A DNA stretch of 15,281 bases from an uncultured Eubacteriales bacterium (GCA_948938605.1 CARAIG010000002.1:1-15281), one strand, 5' to 3'; numbered from the stretch's first letter, positions 6,730 to 14,193 are shown. Program-made: numbers and translations. The notes: a model not told the origin generated them from the sequence alone.

Positions 6730-7032
6730 ATGAACAAAAGAAAAAGTTTTTTGGAAAAATTAAGGCTCAGTTCAAACGCTGTCGATACCGATAGCGATGA
6801 GTATAAACGGCTGTCAATTGTAAAAGATGTAATGCTGCGGTATTACGAAATTTACGATATCGACCAAGGTACTATCCATACAAAGATATTTACAATGCTG
6901 TACTTGTCGCCCAAACATTATACTTACAAAGAAGTAAGCGAAGCAATGAACATAAGTAAAAACACTCTTGTGCGCTATGTTGAAAAATACGATGAAACAG
7001 CCTTGAAAATTATAAAGCGGTTGAATTTGTAG
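6730..7032 (+). CDS. Small DNA-binding protein with sigma region 4-like HTH
   Basis: This 100-residue protein has a basic N-terminus (MNKRKSFLEKLRL) and a helix-turn-helix at about residues 63-87: YTYKEVSEAMNISKNTLVRY resembles the HTH of sigma region 4 or phage ArpU-type regulators. No region 2 is present, so it is not a complete sigma factor. The GAGGAA RBS lies seven bases before ATG and partly inside the leader hairpin. It follows the second XRE gene but is separated from it by a terminator. Function is unknown; a transcription regulator of this block or of a resident mobile element is the simplest reading. A nested inverted repeat lies directly downstream. Confidence 0.65.
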   Translation: MNKRKSFLEKLRLSSNAVDTDSDEYKRLSIVKDVMLRYYEIYDIDQGTIHTKIFTMLYLSPKHYTYKEVSEAMNISKNTLVRYVEKYDETALKIIKRLNL

Positions 7033-7050
7033 CCGGTTATACAATAAAAA

Positions 7051-7120
7051 AGTTCATATAAATCTCTCGGTAAAATTAGTTTGCCGCAGCAATTTTTTAC
7101 CAAAAATATTTATATGAACT
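7051..7120. repeat. Nested 70-bp inverted repeat between convergent genes
   Basis: The outer arms AGTTCATATAAAT (7051-7063) and ATTTATATGAACT (7108-7120) are 13-bp perfect complements. Inside, GGTAAAA (7069-7075) pairs with TTTTACC (7095-7101), and TTGC/GCAA (7081-7084 with 7089-7092) closes a small top loop. It lies between the convergent genes ending at 7032 and 7208. It may be a bidirectional terminator without a clean T-run, a structured RNA, or a miniature inverted-repeat element. No flanking target duplication is seen. Confidence 0.55.
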
Positions 7121-7131
7121 GCATTTTGGGT

Positions 7132-7167
7132 TAGCAACGTGATATTCGAACTAAAATCTCACGTTGC
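7132..7167. repeat. Hairpin containing copy 2 of the dispersed 20-bp repeat
   Basis: TAGCAACGTGATATTCGAAC (7132-7151) matches the minus strand of 1404-1423 at 19 of 20 bases. Here its GCAACGTGA part (7134-7142) also pairs with TCACGTTGC (7159-7167), forming a 9-bp stem with a 16-base loop. Confidence 0.55.
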
Positions 7168-7207
7168 AAGCCTTAATATCGTTTTAAAGTTATGCACTGT
7201 CAAGTGT

Positions 7208-8416
7208 CTACGCTCCCGCAACGATTGCAGGATTTTTTATAAAAATTTTATTCCAAATAGTGGTGTTGATTGTTGCGTTTTCAACGTCGATGCCGATAAT
7301 TTCGTAGTTGTCCTTGTCGGCGCCGATAAGCGTTACGTTGTCTAACTTAATGGGTTGTTCGCCTGCGTCGGCTTGTTCGAAACTCAGTTCCAAGTTGCCT
7401 ATCGCTACGCTGTCGCCGTCGACTATTCCGCAAATATTGCCCATTTTGTCTATCTGCGCGCGGGTGGTGCCGTCGTACATTTTGTCGCGGATAACAAGCC
7501 CGCTTATTTCTACTTGCTTAGGCAGTATTGCGCCTTGCGCTGCGCTTTCCAATACGTAATTGTGTGCGTCCTTGCCTACAAGTTCGACGTTTGCAAGCAT
7601 TACAGCCTTGTTGTTGCCTGCGTTTTTGTTGTCAAAGTATAACTTGTCGCATTTTGTCGTCACGTCGTCCCCTGCTTTCACGCCTTTAAGGCATATTTGC
7701 GGGTTTTCGATTGTGTTGCAGCCGTCGTACGTTTTTACAAAATATCCCGCCGTACTTAAAGTTTTGGGAAGTACCGTAAGCGTTCCGCCTACATAGTTAA
7801 CTTGGTAATCTTTAAAGCAGCAGTCTTCTTCCATACTCAATTTGTATACGCCTACGTCTAATTTGTCGCAATTTAAGCGTTCGCAGTTGTCGTCGCACAA
7901 ATAGCATATGCCGTTGTAATCTAACATTTCGCGACAGTCTTCGTCAATAAAGCCTGTGCAATCGTAGGCGAAGTCCGGCAGTTCGTCGCCGTAAGTTATT
8001 ACAATATTCGGCGCACTTACCGTTAATTGCGGCGGCATAACTTCCACAAACGCGGTTTTGTTGTATTTGCCTATTTGAACGGTCAAGTAGTTCATTCCGC
8101 TTTTAGTAGGGGCGTAGTTTAGTTTAAGCGGTTCGCCCGTTTTGTAAACGTCTTCCGCTACCGTTTCGCCGTTGACTATCCATTTTACCGTTTCGCCGTC
8201 TTTAATTTTGGACGATTTAACGTCGGCGGTAAACACTTGTTCCTGTCCGCGGCGTACTTCGCCGTCAAACGCTACGTTACTTATTGCGTTGCCGCGCATA
8301 GACATACTTACAAACAGCCACACAAACAAAGCCAAAACTACCGCAACGGTAACTATTCCTACAATTGTGTCGGTGCGTTGCTCATTATCGACCGTTTTTC
8401 CGTTTTTATTACTCAT
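7208..8416 (-). CDS. N-terminally anchored surface protein with MBG and YDG domains
   Basis: This 402-residue protein starts at the ATG complementary to 8414-8416, chosen because a full AAGGAGGT lies five bases ahead (8422-8429); the open frame extends to 8605, but the extra residues have no RBS and are non-coding in character. Residues 1-17 are cytoplasmic, 18-38 form a signal-anchor helix, and the rest is outside. About 45-128 is an Ig-like domain. ITYGDELPDF (140-149) opens an MBG-type domain (to about 216) that carries an unusual cluster of nine or so cysteines. KTYDG (228-232) and KMYDG (312-316) open two YDG-type repeats, each ending in a GKDAHNY or GADKDNY motif. Such domains are stalk or adhesin repeats in bacterial surface proteins. 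Ligand unknown. Confidence 0.8.
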   Translation of the reverse strand: MSNKNGKTVDNEQRTDTIVGIVTVAVVLALFVWLFVSMSMRGNAISNVAFDGEVRRGQEQVFTADVKSSKIKDGETVKWIVNGETVAEDVYKTGEPLKLNYAPTKSGMNYLTVQIGKYNKTAFVEVMPPQLTVSAPNIVITYGDELPDFAYDCTGFIDEDCREMLDYNGICYLCDDNCERLNCDKLDVGVYKLSMEEDCCFKDYQVNYVGGTLTVLPKTLSTAGYFVKTYDGCNTIENPQICLKGVKAGDDVTTKCDKLYFDNKNAGNNKAVMLANVELVGKDAHNYVLESAAQGAILPKQVEISGLVIRDKMYDGTTRAQIDKMGNICGIVDGDSVAIGNLELSFEQADAGEQPIKLDNVTLIGADKDNYEIIGIDVENATINTTIWNKIFIKNPAIVAGA

Positions 8417-8688
8417 AACAGACCTCCTTAAAGGTAGTATGTAAATATTCGGACGGTTTATACGCAATATTTTTTTGTGCGGTGCATATAACGTAGTAAC
8501 AGCCAAAATTATTGCATTAAATTGTAAAAAAACATTGTTTTTTTTTAACAAGTGTGCTACAATTTTAATTGTAACTTTGATTAATACAAATATTGCAATT
8601 GACAATTAGCATTTGGTCGCAAATTCAAAGGGGTGGCGGAAGTGTTCAAACATAATTTGACATCGTTCCAAATTCACAATTTACGTAT

Positions 8689-8697
8689 GGGGGGGGG
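8689..8697 (+). repeat. Homopolymeric G tract (nine G) upstream of the lipoprotein gene
   Basis: Nine consecutive G lie in an otherwise AT-rich non-coding stretch, preceded by TTACGTAT and followed by TATAG. Such tracts are prone to slippage and, when placed in promoters of surface genes, are known to cause phase variation in other bacteria. Here a TTCACA (8673-8678) and TATAGC (8698-8703) flank it at 19 bases, slightly more than the ideal 17. Confidence 0.6.
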
Positions 8698-8750
8698 TAT
8701 AGCCTCTCTTACAAGTACCGCCAAAATAATATCAAAAACATACCGTATTA

Positions 8751-8790
8751 AACTGTAAAAGGGTAAATGAGCCTTTTTGCAGTTTTTTTA
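8751..8790 (+). terminator. Terminator-like hairpin in the leader of the lipoprotein gene
   Basis: AACTGTAAAAGG (8751-8762) pairs with CCTTTTTGCAGTT (8772-8784) with one bulge and one G-T pair, followed by a T-rich run to 8795. It lies 65 bases ahead of the start codon, so it would stop transcripts begun farther upstream. It may be an attenuator or the end of a small RNA. Confidence 0.6.
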
Positions 8791-8855
8791 TTTTTGTAAA
8801 ATATTGCTTAAAAGCAAATTTTTAATAAAACAAAACCAAAAGGAGACACAAGGTA

Positions 8856-11800
8856 ATGAAAAAGGTTGTACGTATATTATTAGCAATCTTAATGGTTATG
8901 TGCTTGACGCTCGGCTTTACTGCTTGTAAAAGCGAATGCGACAAGGGCAACCACACGTGGGACGAAGGCACAATAACTACTGCGGCTACTTGTACTCAAA
9001 CGGGTATAAAAACGTTTAAGTGTACGGCTTGCGAAAACGGCGAAAAAACGGAAGTTATCCCCAAAACGGATCATACTCCCGTAAGCGCCGACGTAACCGC
9101 TACTTGCACACAGCCGGGCACAACAGGCGCAACAAAGTGTAAGGATTGCGGTGCGGTAATCAAAGCGGGAACACCCGTTGATAAATTAGGACACGATTAC
9201 ACAGGACAACCGTGGAAAACCGAAAACGGCAAACACTATCAGGAATGCAAACGCAATTGCGGCGCCCGTAACGAACACCAAATAGGTTTGGGCGATTGGG
9301 CTGTCGAAGGTGACCAACACGTACAAAAATGTACCGCCGACGGCTGCAATACAATAACCGGAAGTCATACTCCCGATATGGGCGCGTACGAAGTAAAGGG
9401 CGGCAGACACATCAGCACTTGTAAGGTTCAAGGCTGTAATGTGGCGCAAGGTCACGACTACGCATTCGGCGCTTGGGAAGCAGTCGGCACTAAACACGTA
9501 CATACTTGTACTGTGGAAGGCTGTGAAATTGCGGAAGATCACAATGCAAACTTCGGCACAACCTTTGTAACTACCGATGAAACAAACCACTACAAACAAT
9601 GCGCAGACTGCACGTTAAAGACAGACGAAGGCGCGCACGATCACGACAAACTTGACAAGGTTAGCGACAGCGAACACTCCGTTGCTTGTTCGGTATGCGG
9701 ACATTCCTTCGGCAACGTTGCTCACAACTGGGTTTTAAATGCGGAAAAGAGCGTCGAATCCACTTGCTCCGTTGAAGGTAAAAATGTTTACGACTGCGTA
9801 TGCGGCGCGGAAAAGGAAGAAGTATTAGAAACTTTAAAACACACAATGGTTTGGGAAAGCGACGAAACAAACCATACCTTTAAATGCAGTGTTTGCGGAC
9901 ATGTATCTGTCGCAAGTCAACCCCATGGCGACGATGTAGTATGGAACAATACCCACGTTGACGAACACTGGCAATGGTGCAAAACTTGCGAACACGTATT
10001 CGAAGACACTCGCGCTCCGCACGATTACAGCGAATCGTTTACCTGTAAGGATTGTGACAGGACGCCCAAAGACGTAGTTGTTGCAACATTCTACAAAGGC
10101 GAAGCTAAACGGTTCGATACTCTTGTTGAAGCGGTACAATCAATTACCGACGACAGCGAAGCAATAATTTATCTTGGACAAAGTTTGGAAGGCGCAGGTA
10201 TCTTTATCCCGTCAAACCGCAACATTAATTTCCGTTTGCAAGGTAACACCTATACGGTTATAAGCGGCGCTGTTGGCTCCGTCAAGTACGAGTCGCAGGC
10301 TTTCCACATCGAAAAGGACAGCAACATCACTATCCAAAACGGAACAATCACCAGCAAATCGGGCAGCGGTGTTAAAATGCTTGTTCAAAACTACGCAAAC
10401 TTGACGTTGATGAACAACATTGTTTTGGACGGCACAAACCTTGATGCCGACGGAACAAACCCCTTGTATACCCTTTCCAACAACTTTGGCGCAACCACAA
10501 TCCGCAATACTACGATTTTGGTTAGCGAACACGACGGCGTAGCGTTTGACGTTTGGTACGGAATGAAAGCCGCATACCTTGACGGCGTAAGCGTAACCCT
10601 TGGCGAAGGCAACAACATTAGGGGTATGATCGAATACGGCTCGGCAGTTGCCGATACCGATTGGAGCAAGGTGTCGTTGGTTATGCAAACAGACCGTAAC
10701 CGCGCAATACGTTTTAGCTCCGACTTAACTTGCGAACAGGCAAACATTAAGTATGCCGACGGCAAAAACGTAATTGAACACCTAATTCCCGAAGCGTGGT
10801 CCTACGCGGATAGACATCACTTCCACGAATGTGCCCGTTGTCACGCTCACTTGAATGTTACTGAATGCTCCGAAACTGACGTAGTAACGGCTAAGGAACC
10901 CACTTGTACCGAAACAGGCACAACAGCGGGCGTACAATGCTCCGTTTGTAAAACCGTAATAGAACAACCGAGAGTAATCCCTGCAAACGGACACGTAGCA
11001 GGCGACGAATATATCATTACCGACAGCGGTCACACACGTAAATGTACGGTATGCGGCAGCGCAGCGGAAAAGGAAACGGCGCACATCTACGTCAACAGTA
11101 CTTGTAGCGGCTGCGGACGTGAAATCCCCGTTGCAAATATTTACGCATTACTGCATTCGCTTAAACCGGGCGAAAGTAACACTAACGGTACTTTTAAGCT
11201 TGAAGGTAAGGTTACTGAAATCGATGCCAAATATAAAAACAATATCACAATTTCTGTAACCGAAGGCAACGAAAGTTTTAGTTTTTATTGCTACTTTGTA
11301 GGCGATACTGACGAATTAAAGACAGAAATTATCTGCGTCGGCGATACCGTAACTTTGACGGACTGTGTTTTGAAGAATTACAACGGTACATACGAAATAG
11401 ATAGAGGCTCAAAATTCAGCGGATACAAAGGTGCAGACTGCGAAATCAACTACGAAAACAGTGCTAACTACACAATAGACGGACTTCCCGCCAAAGCCGA
11501 ACGTTACACAACCGTTGAATTTACCGTAACGCCTGCAGAAGGTTTACGTGTTGAGACTGTTAAAATAAATGATGAACTGCTTACACCTAGTGCTGAAGGC
11601 AAATATAGTTTTATATTGACGGAAAATATAACAATCACGGTAGAAACTGTTGATGCTAATGCCAAGGCGGAGCATAATTTAAAAGATCCTGATTCTTTAA
11701 AAATTACCAATACAGAAGTAGGAAATGATGCGACATCTTATGCCAACGGAAAAGGTACAAAAGTTTTAGGTGATGTTACTGTAAACTACGAGAAAGTTAT

Positions 11801-13688
11801 TAAAGGAGCATCGGATTCTACTGCATTTGGCTTTAATAATGGCAATAAGAATGGGGTTGGCGGTTTTATAACGATAACCGCGCCTGCATATATTTTAAAA
11901 GTAAATGTTGTCGGAACTGCAACGGAATATTTTGATTTTATTTGTACTTTGGATGACGGATCGAAGCAAAATGTTAGTATAGTAAGCGGAAAGGATACTG
12001 TTATTACAGTTCAAGCAAAAACATTTACAGTTCAAGTAAAAGAGGGCAGTGCATGTCTCATAAATTCTATCACTATAACCTATGGTGATGCTGAAATATG
12101 TCCGAACGAAAATACAACTCATCATATTGCCAACTCTGCTACTTGCACAACCGACGGTAATATTGAGTATTGGGAATGCGATACTTGTCATAAGTATTTT
12201 GCGGACGAAAAACTTGTTAATGAAATCACCGACAAAACAAGCGTAGTTATTAAAGCTGAACATAATTCTATTGCTACCGAATGGCAGCATGGCGAAGTTG
12301 ACGGCAAGCTAAGTCACTGGCACACTTGCGCAAACTGCAACGAAAAACTTGACCTTACGGAATGCGACCAAAATGTTAAAGTTGACGGTAAAGACGCAAC
12401 CTGTACCGAAACGGGCTTAACGGACGGCGCAAAATGCAGTGTTTGCGGACAGGTAACTAAGGTACAAACGGAAATTGCCGCACTCGGACATGATTATGAG
12501 TACAGTCAAGATGACGGCAACACTCACAGTGCTATGTGTGCGGTTTGTGAAGATATTATAGAAAATGTACTCTGTACTGCCAAAGACGACGTATTGCACA
12601 AAGGCACCGATACTCACTGGTATTTGTGCATATGCGATCGCCACGTTGACGAAGAAGCACACACATACGTTGAAGGCGCTTGCGAATGCGGAGCGGTTGA
12701 AGGTGCAGTGGAAGCTGAAATCGAATGGAATGTATATACAAAAACCACAGACGGCGAAAAATGGTCTGATGAAAATATTGCAACATTAATTACCGACCGT
12801 CCCGAACATTACTTTGTCGGCGATACAGTAAGTTTTGCTATTGACGGCAATTACAGGGTTATTTCGGTATCTTATGTAGATATTGAAAGCGAAGAGCTTA
12901 TTACATTAGATTTGGTAGACGGCAAGTATACGTTTACGGTAACGGAAATGGGCTATTTGGAAATCGTTGTCGTACGTCAATACCAAGTAAAACTTGCCGA
13001 CGGCATCGACAGCGCAATAACCGTAACTATTGACGACAAACAATTACCCGTAATTGTTGATGATGGCAGCAATGTGACTATTTCCATTAATTTGGGCAGC
13101 AAACAGGATACCCACGTATTAGCAACCGTAACCTATACCGTTGCAGGCGGTGAACCCGTAAATATACTTGGCGCAAACGGACAACTTGTAACCGTACCCG
13201 TAAACGACGATGTAACAATTGCAATTACTATTGAAGAAAAACCTGTTATTGTAGAAAAAAGTATTTCTATAACAGGAGCTAAATTATTAGAAAGTATTAG
13301 CGGTAATACATATAAAAATTATTCGTTCACAGGTACAGAACTCGGTGCTGCAGACGAAATAAAATCTTTGATAATAAATGGCAGTAAGCAGACAAGTACT
13401 GTAACTGATGTGCCTGTAACAAAGACCAAGGCTATGACGATAGAGACAGTCGACGGCAAATCTATAACGTATTTAAAACTTACATTTAAACAATGGTCAA
13501 GCAAAGTGCTGGGCACAATCAGTATTAAAATAACTTACGCTGGCGGCACTCAAACGATAACTGGTAATAATGAGTTTGCACAAGATTTTGATTTAAGCAG
13601 TTATAGTAATGTCACGAAAATTGAGGTTTCCAGTGATCAAACGAGTAATCAGGCAGGAATTGCTCAAATTGATTTGAAAGTTAAATAA
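8856..13688 (+). CDS. Giant Cys-rich modular surface lipoprotein
   Basis: This 1610-residue protein starts at ATG 8856 behind AGGAGA. A lipoprotein signal peptide ends in GFTAC, making Cys24 the lipidated residue; Phe at -3 is slightly unusual. Residues 25-400 contain modules of the form His-x(2-4)-Cys-x(2-4)-Cys (for example HVQKCTADGC, HISTCKVQGC, HVHTCTVEGC) alternating with ATCTQTG/CTETG-type strands. About 405-640 is a parallel beta-helix resembling pectate-lyase folds (NITIQNGTI, NLTLMNNIVLDG). Cys modules return at 650-755. About 761-856 is an OB-like domain (KLEGKVTEI, VGDTVTL, NYNGTYEI); 870-932 looks like an InlB-type repeat; 940-1077 is a beta-sandwich. Cys modules recur at 1085-1280, and beta-rich domains fill 1286-1610. 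There is no LPXTG or C-terminal helix, so the lipid is the only visible anchor. Likely carbohydrate or metal binding at the surface; substrate unknown. Confidence 0.82.
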   Translation: MKKVVRILLAILMVMCLTLGFTACKSECDKGNHTWDEGTITTAATCTQTGIKTFKCTACENGEKTEVIPKTDHTPVSADVTATCTQPGTTGATKCKDCGAVIKAGTPVDKLGHDYTGQPWKTENGKHYQECKRNCGARNEHQIGLGDWAVEGDQHVQKCTADGCNTITGSHTPDMGAYEVKGGRHISTCKVQGCNVAQGHDYAFGAWEAVGTKHVHTCTVEGCEIAEDHNANFGTTFVTTDETNHYKQCADCTLKTDEGAHDHDKLDKVSDSEHSVACSVCGHSFGNVAHNWVLNAEKSVESTCSVEGKNVYDCVCGAEKEEVLETLKHTMVWESDETNHTFKCSVCGHVSVASQPHGDDVVWNNTHVDEHWQWCKTCEHVFEDTRAPHDYSESFTCKDCDRTPKDVVVATFYKGEAKRFDTLVEAVQSITDDSEAIIYLGQSLEGAGIFIPSNRNINFRLQGNTYTVISGAVGSVKYESQAFHIEKDSNITIQNGTITSKSGSGVKMLVQNYANLTLMNNIVLDGTNLDADGTNPLYTLSNNFGATTIRNTTILVSEHDGVAFDVWYGMKAAYLDGVSVTLGEGNNIRGMIEYGSAVADTDWSKVSLVMQTDRNRAIRFSSDLTCEQANIKYADGKNVIEHLIPEAWSYADRHHFHECARCHAHLNVTECSETDVVTAKEPTCTETGTTAGVQCSVCKTVIEQPRVIPANGHVAGDEYIITDSGHTRKCTVCGSAAEKETAHIYVNSTCSGCGREIPVANIYALLHSLKPGESNTNGTFKLEGKVTEIDAKYKNNITISVTEGNESFSFYCYFVGDTDELKTEIICVGDTVTLTDCVLKNYNGTYEIDRGSKFSGYKGADCEINYENSANYTIDGLPAKAERYTTVEFTVTPAEGLRVETVKINDELLTPSAEGKYSFILTENITITVETVDANAKAEHNLKDPDSLKITNTEVGNDATSYANGKGTKVLGDVTVNYEKVIKGASDSTAFGFNNGNKNGVGGFITITAPAYILKVNVVGTATEYFDFICTLDDGSKQNVSIVSGKDTVITVQAKTFTVQVKEGSACLINSITITYGDAEICPNENTTHHIANSATCTTDGNIEYWECDTCHKYFADEKLVNEITDKTSVVIKAEHNSIATEWQHGEVDGKLSHWHTCANCNEKLDLTECDQNVKVDGKDATCTETGLTDGAKCSVCGQVTKVQTEIAALGHDYEYSQDDGNTHSAMCAVCEDIIENVLCTAKDDVLHKGTDTHWYLCICDRHVDEEAHTYVEGACECGAVEGAVEAEIEWNVYTKTTDGEKWSDENIATLITDRPEHYFVGDTVSFAIDGNYRVISVSYVDIESEELITLDLVDGKYTFTVTEMGYLEIVVVRQYQVKLADGIDSAITVTIDDKQLPVIVDDGSNVTISINLGSKQDTHVLATVTYTVAGGEPVNILGANGQLVTVPVNDDVTIAITIEEKPVIVEKSISITGAKLLESISGNTYKNYSFTGTELGAADEIKSLIINGSKQTSTVTDVPVTKTKAMTIETVDGKSITYLKLTFKQWSSKVLGTISIKITYAGGTQTITGNNEFAQDFDLSSYSNVTKIEVSSDQTSNQAGIAQIDLKVK
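9882..12451 (+). repeat. Cys-module repeat: identical 20-base segments at 9882-9901 and 12432-12451
   Basis: AAATGCAGTGTTTGCGGACA occurs at both ends of this span and encodes KCSVCG in each case. It is the best-preserved DNA repeat in the lipoprotein gene; related CTETG/CTQTG modules (protein residues 46-60, 84-98, 684-698, 1183-1197) have diverged further. The span between the two copies is not itself a repeat. Confidence 0.6.
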
Positions 13689-13707
13689 TTCAAATCCTTA
13701 AATACAC

Positions 13708-13738
13708 AAAAAAGCAAGGCAAACTGCCTTGCTTTTTT
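13708..13738. terminator. Intrinsic terminator after the giant lipoprotein gene
   Basis: AAAAAAGCAAGGC (13708-13720) pairs perfectly with GCCTTGCTTTTTT (13726-13738) around an AAACT loop, with T-runs on both strands, so it can act in either direction. It begins 20 bases after the stop codon. Confidence 0.93.
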
Positions 13739-13842
13739 GTTGTATGTTAATGTTTTACCGCTTCGTCTAATGCTTTTTGCCGCGTTGCGGTGTGTAGTTT
13801 TGTTTTTGTTTTGCTGTTTTTGTGTAACTTGCACGTTTCAAC

Positions 13843-13877
13843 AATTTTGCCGCAGTCAAGGCATATTCGGCAAAATT
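13843..13877. repeat. Inverted repeat upstream of tRNA-Ser
   Basis: AATTTTGCCG (13843-13852) and CGGCAAAATT (13868-13877) are perfect 10-bp complements with a 15-base loop, followed by TTGTTT. It could be a weak terminator or a protein-binding site. The surrounding 13740-13899 stretch is T-rich and non-coding. Confidence 0.45.
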
Positions 13878-13899
13878 TTGTTTAAAACGCAAAATATAA

Positions 13900-13928
13900 T
13901 TGACTATTTTTGCAAAGTTTGTTATTCT
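13900..13928 (+). promoter_or_regulatory. Sigma-A promoter of tRNA-Ser
   Basis: -35 TTGACT (13900-13905), a 17-base spacer and -10 TATTCT (13923-13928) lie 36 bases ahead of the mature tRNA 5' end. Confidence 0.75.
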
Positions 13929-13964
13929 ATTTAGGCAAAATGCAAAACTGCCGTTGAACCGCAT

Positions 13965-14053
13965 GGAGAGATGGTCGAGCGGTTTAAGGCACACGCTTGG
14001 AAAGCGTGCGAGGTTAACAGCCTCCGCAGGTTCAAATCCTGTTCTCTCCGCCA
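13965..14053 (+). tRNA. tRNA-Ser (anticodon GGA), CCA encoded
   Basis: The acceptor stem GGAGAGA (13965-13971) pairs with TCTCTCC (14043-14049), followed by discriminator G and an encoded CCA (14051-14053). The anticodon stem CACGC/GCGTG (13992-13996 with 14004-14008) closes the loop TTGGAAA with anticodon GGA at 13999-14001. A long variable arm (14009-14026 region) is typical of serine tRNAs, and the T-arm contains GGTTCAAATCC. It reads UCC and UCU codons. The gene has its own promoter and terminator. Its 3' end is a classic attachment site for tyrosine recombinases, one of which lies just downstream. Confidence 0.97.
14025..14053. other. Candidate attachment core at the 3' end of tRNA-Ser
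   Basis: The T-arm, acceptor 3' strand and CCA form the segment that tRNA-targeting integrases usually duplicate. An integrase follows on the opposite strand 141 bases away. The matching second copy is not in this window and should lie to the right if the element is intact. Confidence 0.4.
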
Positions 14054-14074
14054 TAGGCGCAGTTTTGGTAGCCT

Positions 14075-14106
14075 AAAAGCCCGTAGAATCAAATCTACGG
14101 GCTTTT
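14075..14106. terminator. Intrinsic terminator after tRNA-Ser
   Basis: AAAAGCCCGTAGA (14075-14087) pairs with TCTACGGGCTTTT (14094-14106) around a six-base loop. It begins 21 bases after the CCA end, and A/T runs on both sides allow action in both directions. Confidence 0.92.
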
Positions 14107-14137
14107 ACGTTATATTTAATTTTGTTTTTATAACATC

Positions 14138-14185
14138 TTTCCCCAATTTTGCGGAAAAATTGGGGAAATTTTGGGGAAAAATTTG
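14138..14185. repeat. Palindrome plus direct GGGGAAA repeats between tRNA-Ser and the integrase
   Basis: TTTCCCCAATTTT (14138-14150) pairs with AAAATTGGGGAAA (14156-14168) around GCGGA. A second TTTTGGGGAAAA follows at 14169-14180. The cluster sits 9 bases from the integrase stop codon and may be a recombinase or accessory-factor binding region, or the integrase terminator (no T-run on the minus strand directly after it). Confidence 0.45.
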
Positions 14186-14193
14186 CCGATTTA

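Larger units (their letters stand above)
8417..8855. other. Divergent intergenic region, 439 bases
   Basis: This separates the minus-strand MBG/YDG gene from the giant lipoprotein gene. It holds the RBS of the former (8422-8429), a T-rich stretch, two perfect TTGACA hexamers on the plus strand (8599-8604 and 8657-8662) without convincing -10 boxes, a nine-G tract (8689-8697), a terminator-like hairpin (8751-8788) and the RBS of the lipoprotein gene. No coding region is credible. A small RNA ending at the hairpin cannot be excluded. Confidence 0.5.

Noticed and set aside
8417..8605. Longer N-terminus of the MBG/YDG protein
   Set aside because: The extension has no RBS and would bury the perfect AAGGAGGT site that precedes the ATG at 8416. 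The topology with a short N-terminal cytoplasmic tail fits the shorter start.
8633..8725. tRNA-like start (GGTGGCGGAAGTG) upstream of the poly-G tract
   Set aside because: It resembles the first bases of leucine tRNAs, but no acceptor pairing, anticodon stem or T-arm can be built.
10830..12195. Multiheme cytochrome interpretation of the lipoprotein (CARCH and CDTCH)
   Set aside because: Only two CxxCH motifs occur among more than a dozen Cys pairs, and they lie in modules whose relatives lack the following His.
13767..14054. Minus-strand open frame beginning MAERTGFEP
   Set aside because: It is the antisense of the tRNA-Ser gene, a well-known spurious protein call. It has no supporting RBS and covers the tRNA promoter and terminator-like repeat.
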